Below, piece by piece: positions 17,379-26,128 of a stretch of 64,000 nucleotides of DNA. Each line of letters begins with the position of its first letter. The stretch's first letter is position 1. The notes under the pieces were generated by a model, which was not told the origin of the DNA, searched no databases, and saw only the letters and a list, made by a program, of their open reading frames with translations. Origin of the DNA: Halovivax gelatinilyticus (GTDB lineage Archaea; Halobacteriota; Halobacteria; Halobacteriales; Natrialbaceae); assembly GCF_024300625.1 (NCBI RefSeq), contig NZ_CP101322.1, forward strand, positions 571,992-635,991. The letters are read 5' to 3'. Position numbers and translations under genes: made by a program.

Positions 17379-17837
17379 TCACGCCGAGTCTTCGCCGGTG
17401 ACGGCCGCCCTGGCCGACTCGACGTGGTCGTCGACGTCGACGCCGAGCCGTCGGGCGTGGACGATCGCCGCGACCTCGATCGCGACGGCGAGTTCCTGCT
17501 GGCAGGCGTTGATCGCGCCGACGACTTCGTGTTTCGGGTGACCGTCGGCGACGAGCGCGTCGAGGACGCGTTCGAACGTCGAGCGCTCGCGAAGGATGTC
17601 CTCGTCGGGAACGAAGTCTTCGGGTATCGTCACGCTCTGTGCGTCGAACGTGAGCGCGAGGTCGGAGCCGTCCCGCTCTAGGAGCCCCTCCTCGGTCGCG
17701 ACGTCGGCCAGTCGCTTCGCCTGGTCGGGCGAGAACCAGTCGCGATCCATCGACAGGGCGACGACGAACTCGTTTTCCCGTAACGTCCGGGTACCCTCCT
17801 GACTGAACGGCGCGGCGACGGCGACCTGCAGGCTCAT
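17379..17837 (-). CDS. DUF2240-like winged-helix protein
   Basis: 152 aa. The N-terminal half looks like a small HTH (SPDQAKRLADVATEEGLLERDGSDL); the central SVTIPEDFVPDEDIL and the C-terminal helical part match what I recall of the archaeal DUF2240 family. Its function is unknown, possibly nucleic-acid binding. It is the first gene of a likely two-gene unit with the protein encoded at 16890. ATG start at 17837. Confidence 0.65.
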   Translation of the reverse strand: MSLQVAVAAPFSQEGTRTLRENEFVVALSMDRDWFSPDQAKRLADVATEEGLLERDGSDLALTFDAQSVTIPEDFVPDEDILRERSTFERVLDALVADGHPKHEVVGAINACQQELAVAIEVAAIVHARRLGVDVDDHVESARAAVTGEDSA

Positions 17838-17958
17838 CGACGCGCACTTTCACCAGTGAGAGATTAATCCTGACGGTTCACCGATCCGGCGATCGTCGGT
17901 ACGGACCGACCGGAGATCTCCACTACCCACCGATACGACGGTCGTCGGAGTCACGGAT

Positions 17959-17992
17959 CGAGAGCAGCCCGCGTTCGGTCGCGCCGATGAGA
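17959..17992 (-). pseudogene. Remnant of a UspA domain
   Basis: Reading leftward, the encoded piece is LIGATERGLLS, the ligand loop of a UspA domain. Of 33 nt, 32 match positions 12322-12354 in the permease-UspA gene. The surrounding frame runs YRWFDD before it and IRDSDDRRIGG then a stop after it, with no UspA character left. It appears to be the decayed end of a duplicated or once-resident UspA gene. Confidence 0.55.
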
Positions 17993-18084
17993 CCGTCGTC
18001 GAACCACCGGTACAATGCTCGTCAGTGACTTGCGGCTCGAGCGGTCCCACAGATCGATCAGGCGAAACGGACGGGATCGAGCCC

Positions 18085-18090
18085 TATAAG
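18085..18090 (+). promoter_or_regulatory. TATA box of rps8e
   Basis: The box tataag lies 24 nt before the ATG at 18115, so the S8e transcript is predicted to be leaderless or to have a leader of a few nucleotides. Confidence 0.5.
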
Positions 18091-18114
18091 TATCGTCCGG
18101 CAGTTTCCCCCTGT

Positions 18115-18486
18115 ATGCACGATCACGGCCGCTCGACGCGAAAGCGTACCGGGGGACGACTCAAGCACGCGCGCAACCACCGAAAGGACGAACTCGGCCG
18201 CGAACCGACCGAGACGCAGGTCGGCGAGCCGCGGTTCAAGACGGTCACGGTCCGCGGAAACAACTCGAAGACCCGCGCCCTCGCGACCGACACCGCCCAC
18301 GTCAACACCGGCGAGCAGACGCTCACCGCCGACATCGAGAACGTCGTCGAAAACGACGCCAACCCCAACTACGTGCGCCGGAACATCATCACGAAAGGCG
18401 CCGTCATCGACACCTCCGAGGGAACCGCGCGCGTCACCTCCCGTCCCGGCCAGACCGGCCAGGTCAACGCCGTCCTGCTCGAGTAA
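18115..18486 (+). CDS. rps8e: 30S ribosomal protein S8e
   Basis: 123 aa, the standard archaeal length. It begins with basic RSTRKRTGGRLKHARNHRKDE, shown here as RSTRKRTGGRL and HARNHRKDELG, has GNNSKTRAL in the middle and ends with TSRPGQTGQVNAVLLE. It is a component of the small ribosomal subunit. The ATG at 18115 gives the canonical N-terminus; longer in-frame starts add unrelated residues. It is monocistronic with its own TATA box and converges with the PhoU-like gene. Confidence 0.96.
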   Translation: MHDHGRSTRKRTGGRLKHARNHRKDELGREPTETQVGEPRFKTVTVRGNNSKTRALATDTAHVNTGEQTLTADIENVVENDANPNYVRRNIITKGAVIDTSEGTARVTSRPGQTGQVNAVLLE

Positions 18487-18511
18487 CCGCCGGATTTTCG
18501 ATCCGAGTGAG

Positions 18512-19507
18512 TTACGGACGCGGCGCCGCCTTCTGTAACGCCGTCTCCGCGACGTTCCCGCCGTAGTCGGCACACCGCGACAGCGAGTCGACGATCAGTC
18601 CGAGCGACTGCGCTTCGACGGGATCGAGGTCGCGTAACCGGTCGTCGATCCGCCGGGTGTGCTCGTCGATTTCGAGAACGGCCTGCCTCGCGTCGTGACC
18701 GAGTTCGTTCGCCCGCTCTGGCTCCTCGGCGTCGAGCGCGTTCATCGACTTCTCCAGGACCTCGTCGACGTCCTCGTAGAGGGCGACCAGCGCGTCGGCC
18801 ACCTCCGACGGAATGTCTTCGAGTTTGAGCGCGAGCTGGCTGATCTTGACCGCGTGGTCGGCCACGCGTTCGAGTTGGCGAGCGCTCGAGTGGTAGTCGA
18901 AGCAATCCTCGCGAGAGACGCCGAGTTCCTCCGCGGCTGCGGGCGATCGGAGCGTGGCTCTGAAGATGCGAGAGACGACGAGAAAGAGCCGATCGACGTC
19001 GTCGTCGCGCTGGATCACGTCGGCCGCCATGTCGTCGTCGTTCTCGACGAGGGCGGAGAGTGCGTCTTCGAGCATCGACTCGGCGATCAGCCGCATCCGC
19101 GAGACGGCGTTGACGATCGACAGCTCCGCCGAGTCGAGCAAGTCCTGGATGACGACGCTGTCGGTCGTCTCCGAGAGCACCTCGACGCCGACGAGGCTCT
19201 GGGTAGCGTCGCGGATCGCCCGGCGCTGTTCGGTCGAGATGCGGTCTGCCGTCAGGCGAATGATGTCGAACCCGCTTACGTACATCGTCATCACCGCGCG
19301 GGTCAGCTGGTTGCCGGCGAGATCGGACACGTCGAGCGTCCCCTCCTGGTGTTCGCCCTCCCGACGGGGTGTCAGCAATAGGGCGTCGTCCTCGGGGTAG
19401 AACTCGACGGTGCTTCCGGCCTCGACGCCGTTTTCCGTCGCCCACTCCTTCGGCAGCGAGACCGTATACGTAGCGCCCCCGGTCACCTGAACTTTACGGG
19501 TCTCCAT
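18512..19507 (-). CDS. AbrB-PhoU phosphate-signalling regulator
   Basis: 331 aa. Residues 1-45 form an AbrB/SpoVT DNA-binding domain (TRKVQVTGGATYTVSLPKEW in the first part). The rest contains two PhoU-type helical repeats with the acidic metal-binding signatures (QRDDDVDRL and QLERVADHAVKI). This DNA-binding/PhoU fusion is typical of haloarchaea and probably represses or tunes phosphate transport. It is divergent from pstSCAB and shares a 204-nt regulatory spacer with it. The ATG at 19507 fits a TATA box 24 nt upstream, making the transcript leaderless. Confidence 0.9.
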   Translation of the reverse strand: METRKVQVTGGATYTVSLPKEWATENGVEAGSTVEFYPEDDALLLTPRREGEHQEGTLDVSDLAGNQLTRAVMTMYVSGFDIIRLTADRISTEQRRAIRDATQSLVGVEVLSETTDSVVIQDLLDSAELSIVNAVSRMRLIAESMLEDALSALVENDDDMAADVIQRDDDVDRLFLVVSRIFRATLRSPAAAEELGVSREDCFDYHSSARQLERVADHAVKISQLALKLEDIPSEVADALVALYEDVDEVLEKSMNALDAEEPERANELGHDARQAVLEIDEHTRRIDDRLRDLDPVEAQSLGLIVDSLSRCADYGGNVAETALQKAAPRP

Positions 19508-19530
19508 ACCCCCCGTTTTGGCCGGAGCAA

Positions 19531-19536
19531 TATATA
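19531..19536 (-). promoter_or_regulatory. TATA box of the AbrB-PhoU gene
   Basis: tatata centred 26 nt ahead of the ATG at 19507 on the leftward strand. Confidence 0.5.
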
Positions 19537-19650
19537 CGCACGGTCGTCTATTGCTCGACCACCGTATGCGCCAGACAGACCGATACCCCACATTCACGGG
19601 TATTTAACGGATCAGCGTCCGAGATTCTCACCCTGAGTACCGTTCACGAA

Positions 19651-19687
19651 TATAGACCTATATAGACCACATAGTAGCGTATTTAGA
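19651..19687 (+). promoter_or_regulatory. pst control region: tandem TATAGACC repeats plus TATA box
   Basis: TATAGACC occurs at 19651-19658 and again at 19661-19668, exactly one helical turn apart. A TATA-like tatttaga follows at 19680-19687, 24 nt before the pstS ATG. The repeat position just upstream of the TATA box is where an activator or TFB-recruiting factor acts in haloarchaea. A second TATA-like tatttaa at 19601-19607 could be another promoter. The phosphate-response role is inferred from position. Confidence 0.5.
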
Positions 19688-19711
19688 AGCCTCGTCCCCT
19701 CATCACGCACA

Positions 19712-20767
19712 ATGGGAACGCCGCGAGCGTCCGGCCACGATTCTCGCCCCGGTGGTGGGCTCACCCGTCGCGGGTTGCTCGCCGGAACCGGGGCGGCAAT
19801 GGCCGCGCTCGCTGGGTGTCTGTCACACGGCGAGGACAGCGGTCTCTCCGGAGAGATCGTCATCGACGGCTCGAACACGCTCTTTCCGAACACGGCGCTC
19901 GTCGCCGAACGCTTCTGGTGGGAAAACAACCAGGTCGACATCTCCGCGCGCAAGTCCGGAACCGGCGCCGGCTTCCAGCAGTTCGCCCGGGGGGAGACCG
20001 ACCTCCAGAACGCGAGTCGCGAGATTTCCGACGACGAACGCGACCGATGTGTCGAACACGGCGTCGAGTGGATTGAACTCGAGGTCGTCACCGACGGGCT
20101 CGCGATCATGAAACACCCCGCGAACGACTGGTGTCACTGTCTCACGCCCGACGCACTACGGGCGCTCTGGGAACGTCGCTCGACCGTCGAAACCTGGCGC
20201 GATCTGGCAGAACAGACCGACGCCGTCGAGACGTCCAACGCGCTCGCCGACGAGCGAGACGACCTCGAACCGACCGACGTCGACGACTGGCCCGACGAGA
20301 ATGTTTCGCTGTACGGTCGCGATACGGCCTCCGGCACGTTCGATTACTTTACGGAGACGATCAACGGCGCCGTCGGGAACATCCGCAACGATTACAGCGG
20401 AACCCCGGACACGAACGCGATCGTTCGCGGCGTCAGAGGGAACGCGAATGCCGTCGGATTCGGCGGCGCCGGCTACTACGAAGAGAACGACGACGACCTC
20501 GATCTGATCGCCGTCCACAACGGCGAACGCTGTGTCTACCCGGAGCCCGATAGCATCGAATCGGGCGAGTACTCGCCGCTCTCTCGGCCGATGTACCTCT
20601 ACGTGCGCGTCGACGCCCTCGAACGCGAGGCCGTCCGCGAGTTTCTCTATTATTACCTCGACAACACGCAAGAGACCGCCCGCGAGGTCGGATTCTACGC
20701 CGTTCCGGACGAGACGATCGACGACCAGCGCATGAAACTCGACGAGCACGCCGGAGGGCGTCCATGA
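19712..20767 (+). CDS. pstS: Phosphate ABC transporter, substrate-binding lipoprotein PstS
   Basis: 351 aa. A twin-arginine signal (LTRRGLLAG, residues 17-25) is followed by the lipobox LAGC with Cys36, so it is exported by Tat and lipid-anchored outside the membrane. The mature part is a PBP-like fold: DGSNTLFP near the start is the phosphate-binding SGS/T-type loop, and RDTASGTFDYF is the second binding segment of PstS/SphX proteins. It captures phosphate for the PstCAB importer. Its stop overlaps the pstC start (ATGA). Confidence 0.92.
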   Translation: MGTPRASGHDSRPGGGLTRRGLLAGTGAAMAALAGCLSHGEDSGLSGEIVIDGSNTLFPNTALVAERFWWENNQVDISARKSGTGAGFQQFARGETDLQNASREISDDERDRCVEHGVEWIELEVVTDGLAIMKHPANDWCHCLTPDALRALWERRSTVETWRDLAEQTDAVETSNALADERDDLEPTDVDDWPDENVSLYGRDTASGTFDYFTETINGAVGNIRNDYSGTPDTNAIVRGVRGNANAVGFGGAGYYEENDDDLDLIAVHNGERCVYPEPDSIESGEYSPLSRPMYLYVRVDALEREAVREFLYYYLDNTQETAREVGFYAVPDETIDDQRMKLDEHAGGRP

Positions 20768-21687
20768 GCACCGAACCGATCGATCTCAGCCGCGAGTCGA
20801 ACGACGTCGGCGGCCTGTTAGACCGCGGCGCGAAGTGGATCTTCTTCGCGTGTGCGCTCGTTACCGTTCTGACGACGCTCGCGATCATCGTCGTCCTCGT
20901 CGAGGGAGCAGCCGACTTCTTCTCACAGGTCTCCGTACTCGAGTACTTGACCGGCACAGAGTGGGCGCCCCGCGCCTCCGACGACCCGAGCTTTGGCGTC
21001 CTCCCGCTGGTGTGGGGGACGCTCGTCATCACGGTCGGCTCGGCGCTTATTGCGATCCCGGTGGGCACCCTGACGGCGATTTACCTCTCGGAGTACGCCG
21101 ACGACCGCGTCCGTCGGACCGTCAAGCCGACGCTCGAAGTGCTCGCCGGGATCCCGACGATCGTCTACGGCTTTTTCGCCCTCTCCTTTATCACGCCCAT
21201 CATCCAGTACTTCTACCCCGAGGTCGGAACGTTCAACGCCCTCTCCGGCGCGATCGTCGTCGGTATCATGATCATCCCGATGGTCTCGTCGATCTCTGAA
21301 GACGCGATGAGTTCGGTTCCGGACTCGCTTCGCAACGCCGCCTACGGTCTCGGCGCGACGAAATTCGAGGTCTCGACGCAGGTCGTCCTCCCCGCGTCGC
21401 TGTCGGGCATTCTCGCGGCGTACATCCTCGCGATCTCGCGAGCGATCGGCGAGACGATGGCCGTCACGCTCGCCGTCGGGATGCTTCCCCAGATCACGAC
21501 GAGTCCGTTCGCCGAGATGCAGACGATGACGGCGTACATGGTCGAGATCGGGACCGGCGACGCGTCGGTCGGCTCGATCGGCTACATGAGCCTGTTCGCG
21601 ATCGGCCTGACGCTGTTCGTGATGACCTTCTTGATGAACGTCGGTAGCATGTGGGTTCGCTCGCGCTACCGGGAGGAGTACGAATGA
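20764..21687 (+). CDS. pstC: Phosphate ABC transporter permease PstC
   Basis: 307 aa with six membrane segments. The EAA-type cytoplasmic loop reads [20 protein letters not shown] at about residues 190-210, which contacts PstB. The segment [13 protein letters not shown] is characteristic of phosphate permeases. It overlaps pstS by 4 nt and pstA by 4 nt, showing one operon. Length and motifs are normal. Confidence 0.95.
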   Translation: MSTEPIDLSRESNDVGGLLDRGAKWIFFACALVTVLTTLAIIVVLVEGAADFFSQVSVLEYLTGTEWAPRASDDPSFGVLPLVWGTLVITVGSALIAIPVGTLTAIYLSEYADDRVRRTVKPTLEVLAGIPTIVYGFFALSFITPIIQYFYPEVGTFNALSGAIVVGIMIIPMVSSISEDAMSSVPDSLRNAAYGLGATKFEVSTQVVLPASLSGILAAYILAISRAIGETMAVTLAVGMLPQITTSPFAEMQTMTAYMVEIGTGDASVGSIGYMSLFAIGLTLFVMTFLMNVGSMWVRSRYREEYE

Positions 21688-22619
21688 GTACCGAAACCGG
21701 CACGGACGTACTCGACGCGAGCGAGAAGTCGATTCGCCGAATGCGTCGTTTCGGCCGGATCTTCCTCGGACTCTGTCTCGTCGCGACGTCGATCGGAATC
21801 ATCGCGCTCGTCGCGCTCGTCGCGGACGTCGTGAACGAAGCGTGGGGCTGGCTCACCTGGGAGTTTCTGACCCATCCGCCGTCGTTCCAGGTCGAGAACT
21901 ACGTCCCCGAAAACTATGACGACCTCGCGACGGGGCCGGGCGGGATCTACCCAGCCCTGATCGGGTCGATCTACCTGATCGCGCTCACGGCCGTCTTCAC
22001 GCTCGTCCTCGGCGTGGGCGCGGCGATCTACCTAGAAGAGTACGCCCGAGAGTCGTATCTCACGCGGTTCATCGAGGCGAACATCGCCAACCTCGCGGGG
22101 GTGCCCTCGATCGTCTACGGGCTGCTCGGTCTGGCCGTCTTCGTCCGGGCGATGGGCGCCGGCGCCAGCCTGATCGCCGCCGCGCTCACGCTGACGCTGC
22201 TCATCCTGCCCATCGTCATCGTCCAGACCCAGGAGGCGCTTCGTGCCGTCCCGGACTCGATGCGAAAGGCCTCCTACGGGGCGGGCGCGACGAAGTGGCA
22301 GACCATCCGCAACGTCGTCCTCCCCGAGGCGATCCCCGGCATCATGACGGGCATCATCCTCTCGCTGTCGCGGGCCATCGGCGAGACGGCGCCGATCATC
22401 ATGGTCGGCGCGGCCACGACGATGTTCGGTCCGCCGGACCTGACCGACCCCACCGGGTCGTTCGCGGCGATGCCCATGCAGATCTTCGCCTGGGCGATGG
22501 AGCCCCACGCCGGCTTCCAGCACGTCGCCGCCGCCGGCATCATCGTCTTGCTGTCGGTGCTGCTGGCGATGAACGCGACGGCGATCTACATCCGGAACCG
22601 CTACGACCGAAGAGCCTGA
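21684..22619 (+). CDS. pstA: Phosphate ABC transporter permease PstA
   Basis: 311 aa with six membrane segments; [13 protein letters not shown] and the EAA loop [20 protein letters not shown] mirror PstC. A 45-residue extracytoplasmic insertion ([17 protein letters not shown]) follows the first helix. The ATG at 21684 overlaps the pstC stop and was preferred to an earlier in-frame codon. Second permease of the PstSCAB phosphate importer. Confidence 0.95.
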   Translation: MSTETGTDVLDASEKSIRRMRRFGRIFLGLCLVATSIGIIALVALVADVVNEAWGWLTWEFLTHPPSFQVENYVPENYDDLATGPGGIYPALIGSIYLIALTAVFTLVLGVGAAIYLEEYARESYLTRFIEANIANLAGVPSIVYGLLGLAVFVRAMGAGASLIAAALTLTLLILPIVIVQTQEALRAVPDSMRKASYGAGATKWQTIRNVVLPEAIPGIMTGIILSLSRAIGETAPIIMVGAATTMFGPPDLTDPTGSFAAMPMQIFAWAMEPHAGFQHVAAAGIIVLLSVLLAMNATAIYIRNRYDRRA

Positions 22620-22625
22620 CCTACC

Positions 22626-23612
22626 ATGACCGACGAATCCACCCGATCGACCCTGCTCGCTCGCCTTCGAACCGGCCTGACGGACGCCGTCCCGACCGTC
22701 GGCCGACCGGAGACCGAAAACGCTACCACGACCCCGGTCGACGGTCAATCCAGTCAGATGACGGCCGACGGAAGCGCCGCCGAGAGAGCGACGAGCGGCG
22801 AGCGCTCGGTCACCGACCGCGTCAGCTGGGACGAACGCGTCCAACCGGCGGCCGACGCCGAACACGCCATCATCGAAGCCCGAGACGTCGACGTCTACTA
22901 CGGCGACACGCAGGCGTTAGACGGGATCACGATGGACATTCCGGAGACGCAGGTCACCGCGCTCATCGGCCCGTCGGGCTGTGGGAAGTCCACATTCCTC
23001 CGGTCGATCAACCGGATGAACGACCTGATCGACGTCGCACGCGTCGAAGGCGACCTCAGGTTCCGCGGCAAGAACGTCTACGACGACGACGTCGATCCCG
23101 TCGCGCTGCGCCGGAAGATCGGCATGGTCTTTCAGAAACCCAACCCCTTCCCGAAGAGCATCTTCGACAACGTCGCCTACGGCCTCCGCGTACAGAACAA
23201 AGACGACGACCTCGAAGCGAAGGTTCGACAGGCGCTCGAACGCGCCGCGCTCTTAGACGAGGTCGAAGACAAACTCGATTCGTCCGGCCTGGACCTCTCC
23301 GGCGGCCAGCAACAGCGTCTCTGTATCGCCCGCGCCATCGCCACCGACCCCGAAGTCCTCCTGATGGACGAACCCGCGAGCGCCCTAGATCCCGTCGCGA
23401 CCTCCCAGATCGAAGATCTCGTCGAAGAACTCGCCGAGCAGTACACCGTCGTGATCGTCACCCACAGCATGCAACAGGCCGCACGGATCTCCGATAAGAC
23501 GGCCGTCTTTCTCACCGGCGGCGAACTCGTCGAATACGGCGAGACCAACAAGATCTTCAACAACCCCGAACACCAGCGCGTCGAAGACTACATCACCGGG
23601 AAGTTCGGCTGA
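22626..23612 (+). CDS. pstB: Phosphate ABC transporter ATPase PstB
   Basis: 328 aa. Walker [10 protein letters not shown] (115-123), Q-loop FQKPNPFP, signature LSGGQQQR, Walker B VLLMDEP and the H-loop THSM are all present, and FQKPNPFP is specific to PstB. About 80 N-terminal residues (Thr/Asp-rich, no motif) precede the ATPase fold and are longer than in bacterial PstB; in-frame codons near residue 45 could shorten it. Six nucleotides separate it from pstA. It energises phosphate import. No phoU follows directly; phoU is at 27100. Confidence 0.95.
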   Translation: MTDESTRSTLLARLRTGLTDAVPTVGRPETENATTTPVDGQSSQMTADGSAAERATSGERSVTDRVSWDERVQPAADAEHAIIEARDVDVYYGDTQALDGITMDIPETQVTALIGPSGCGKSTFLRSINRMNDLIDVARVEGDLRFRGKNVYDDDVDPVALRRKIGMVFQKPNPFPKSIFDNVAYGLRVQNKDDDLEAKVRQALERAALLDEVEDKLDSSGLDLSGGQQQRLCIARAIATDPEVLLMDEPASALDPVATSQIEDLVEELAEQYTVVIVTHSMQQAARISDKTAVFLTGGELVEYGETNKIFNNPEHQRVEDYITGKFG

Positions 23613-23729
23613 CAACCGTTTGTGCTGTCGTTCGAGACAGTTCCGCGCTCTCGTGGCTGCGCGTCGAAGATTCCCGAGGTCTGTGAGACCCCGGCCGACT
23701 CCGTCGCCGGTCTGATACAGCGGCAACCA

Positions 23730-23737
23730 AAATTTAT
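23730..23737 (+). promoter_or_regulatory. TATA box of the FilR1-type regulator
   Basis: aaatttat lies 24 nt before the ATG at 23762; the transcript should be leaderless. Confidence 0.5.
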
Positions 23738-23761
23738 CCCCCTCGTGTGTGTACCACTACC

Positions 23762-24583
23762 ATGGACAGGGATGGTGTGAGCGTCGACGATACCGGAGCC
23801 ATCGGTGACGTCGCCTACCTCGCGCGATCCGACCATCGCGTCCCGACGCTGGTCGCGCTGACCGAACGGCCCCGGAGTCGGTCGGAACTCTGCGAGCTGA
23901 CCGGCGTCTCGTCGTCGACGATTCGCCGAACCATAACCGAGTTCGAAACACGCTCGTGGATTCGTAAGGAGGGATACCGATACGAGGCGACGCGGCTGGG
24001 AGAGGCCGTCTCGTCGGGGATGGTCGACCTGTTAGAGCGTGTCGAAACGGAACGGAAACTACGCGACGTCTGGAACGTACTACCGGACGAGGCGGCTGGA
24101 CTGGTGGTCGACGCGTGGACGGACGTCACCGTCACCCTCGCCGTCCCGAATTTTCCGTACCGGCCGGTGAATCGATTCGAGTCGCTGCTCCGGTGGGCGA
24201 ACGAGGTTCGATTCCTCCGACCCGAGATTGCCCTCATGGAGCCCTGTCTGGACACGCTGCATCGCCGGATCGACGAGGGCGGAGAGATAACGCTGGTCGC
24301 GCGGCCGAGCTGTCACGAGTACTTCTTTTCTTCGTACCCGGAGCGAAGTTCGGAGATGGTAGCGCAGGAGACGTTTTCGGTTCTAGAGTGCGACGATCTC
24401 CCGCCGTACGGCATCGCACTCCTCGACGACGTGGTCGCACTCTGCTGTTACGATGGAGACCGCGGGACGGTCCAGGCGCTGGTCGAGACCGACGTCTCGA
24501 CGGTCCGCGAGTGGGCCGAATCGACGTACGAGCAGGTCCACAGAGAGGCACGGGCGCTCGACCCGAACGCCGCGCCGGTGTGA
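23762..24583 (+). CDS. Winged-helix transcription regulator with FilR1-like domain
   Basis: 273 aa. Residues 15-85 are a MarR/ArsR-like winged helix (PRSRSELCELTGVSSSTIRR is the recognition part). Residues 130-260 look like the FilR1 (formerly DUF1724) sensor domain: FPYRPVNRF, an LxRPSCHEYF-type strand and GIALLDDVVALCCYD. Haloarchaea have many such one-component regulators with mostly unknown ligands. Lying after pstB on the same strand but with its own promoter, it may regulate the phosphate or OsmC genes; that is inference. Confidence 0.82.
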   Translation: MDRDGVSVDDTGAIGDVAYLARSDHRVPTLVALTERPRSRSELCELTGVSSSTIRRTITEFETRSWIRKEGYRYEATRLGEAVSSGMVDLLERVETERKLRDVWNVLPDEAAGLVVDAWTDVTVTLAVPNFPYRPVNRFESLLRWANEVRFLRPEIALMEPCLDTLHRRIDEGGEITLVARPSCHEYFFSSYPERSSEMVAQETFSVLECDDLPPYGIALLDDVVALCCYDGDRGTVQALVETDVSTVREWAESTYEQVHREARALDPNAAPV

Positions 24584-24722
24584 CTCGCGACGGTGTGGGC
24601 GGTGCTCGTCCCCGAGCGGTGACACCTGTGCAAGGGCTGAAAACCGGTCAGCACCTGACGAAATGCCACGAAATAGCTACAACAGCCCCCGAAACGTAGC
24701 GGTCGCCGGAGCGTGATAAGAC

Positions 24723-25328
24723 ATGACCGACCACCACCAGATCGCACACGGCGTCGACCTCGAAACGCTCTCAGGGTTCGCCGAACACGCGAAGGACGAC
24801 CCCGAGGCGGTACAGCTCGGGCTCGGTGCGTCCGCGACCTACGAAGGGACGGCCGCCCACAGCCTCGCGACGATCGACAGTTACGAGCTCGGCGGCGAAA
24901 CGATCACTCGCGAGACGCGCGAGTACACCGTCCCGTACGGCGGCTGGAAGGAGGTGCTTTCAGCTGCCGGGTGGGTCGGCGCCACCGACCGAATCGAACC
25001 GATCGAAGCGGCACTGTCGGCACTCGCCGCCTGTCTCAACGTCGGCGTCACGATCAACGCCGTCGCGAACGGCGTCGACGTCGACCATCTAGAGACGCGC
25101 GTCGAAGCTGACTTCGATCCGGCGGTGCTCTTCGGGCTCGCAGAACTCGCCGAGGCCGACTCGGTCTTCGAGAACGTGAGCGCAGAGATCGACATCGACG
25201 GCGAGGATGTTGACCCGGACCTGATCGACGAGTGGGCCAGACGCGCGCCCGTCTACACGCTCGTGTCGCTCGCCCAGGACGTCGAGCTGAACGTAAACAC
25301 ACCCGCTCAGGTGGCGGGAGACGACTGA
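24723..25328 (+). CDS. OsmC-family protein
   Basis: 201 aa. The fold signature is in the central helix: EAALSALAACLNVGVTINA, with the reactive Cys of OsmC/Ohr proteins (residue about 104). The second conserved cysteine of Ohr peroxidases is not evident in the C-terminal half (SLAQDVELNV), so peroxidase activity is uncertain. It is 11 nt upstream of the methyltransferase gene and probably co-transcribed with it. A role in sulfur or redox chemistry of that enzyme is possible but unproven. Confidence 0.8.
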   Translation: MTDHHQIAHGVDLETLSGFAEHAKDDPEAVQLGLGASATYEGTAAHSLATIDSYELGGETITRETREYTVPYGGWKEVLSAAGWVGATDRIEPIEAALSALAACLNVGVTINAVANGVDVDHLETRVEADFDPAVLFGLAELAEADSVFENVSAEIDIDGEDVDPDLIDEWARRAPVYTLVSLAQDVELNVNTPAQVAGDD

Positions 25329-25339
25329 TCGACGATACC

Positions 25340-26113
25340 ATGAGTGAATCACTCGACACGGAAAAACTCGAACGCGACGTAAAAACGATGTACGCCGACG
25401 TGGCTACGTCGACCGACGGGGAGTTTCACTTCGAGACGGGGAAGGAGCTCGCCGAACGCCTCGGATACGATCTCGACACCTTACGCTACGTCCCCGACGG
25501 CGCGATCGACTCGTTCGCCGGCGTCGGCTACTTCTTCGACATGGCGACGCTCGATCCGCGCGAAGACGTCCTCGATCTCGGCAGCGGATCGGGGATGGAT
25601 GCCTTCTACGCCGGATTGTCCGTCACCGAGACCGGATCCGTAACCGGCGTCGATATGACTCGCGAGCAAGTCGAGAAGGCGCGTCGCCTGGCGGATGCGG
25701 AGGGCTTTCACAACGTCGACTTCCGCCGCGGATACATCGAGGAGTTACCGTTCGCCGACGAGTCGTTCGACGCGGTGATCTCGAACGGCGTCGTCAACCT
25801 CTCTGCGGAGAAAGATCGCGTCTTCGAGGAGGCGTTCCGGGTGTTGCGCCCGGGCGGTCAGCTCGCAATCGCCGACATCGTCAGCGATGGACAGCTTCCA
25901 GACAGCATCAAAACCGACGCGGATCTCTGGGCGGCCTGTATCGGCGGCGCCGAACAGGTCGACAGGTATACGGACCTGATCGAGGCACCCGGCTTCGAGG
26001 AGATCGAAGTCAGGGCGAATCCCGAGTACGAGTTCGTCTCCGAGCAGGCGGCGAACGCGTGTCAGAAGTACGGCGTAAAGAGTATCTCGCTTACCGCACG
26101 CAAACGCGGGTGA
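25340..26113 (+). CDS. SAM methyltransferase, arsenite-methyltransferase-like
   Basis: 257 aa. The SAM loop is DLGSGSGMDAF (79-89), followed by VTGVDMT, a LPFADESFDAVISNGVVNL core and RVLRPGGQL. Two cysteines fit those that hold arsenic in ArsM enzymes: Cys200 in ACIGGA and Cys241 in NACQKYG. I see no cysteine matching the third ArsM site near the N-terminus. ArsM methylates As(III) to volatile or less toxic forms. The nearby pst system, which can admit arsenate, fits such a role. A related UbiE/ArsM-type enzyme with another substrate remains possible. Confidence 0.7.
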   Translation: MSESLDTEKLERDVKTMYADVATSTDGEFHFETGKELAERLGYDLDTLRYVPDGAIDSFAGVGYFFDMATLDPREDVLDLGSGSGMDAFYAGLSVTETGSVTGVDMTREQVEKARRLADAEGFHNVDFRRGYIEELPFADESFDAVISNGVVNLSAEKDRVFEEAFRVLRPGGQLAIADIVSDGQLPDSIKTDADLWAACIGGAEQVDRYTDLIEAPGFEEIEVRANPEYEFVSEQAANACQKYGVKSISLTARKRG

Positions 26114-26128
26114 GAAGATACCCGACGG

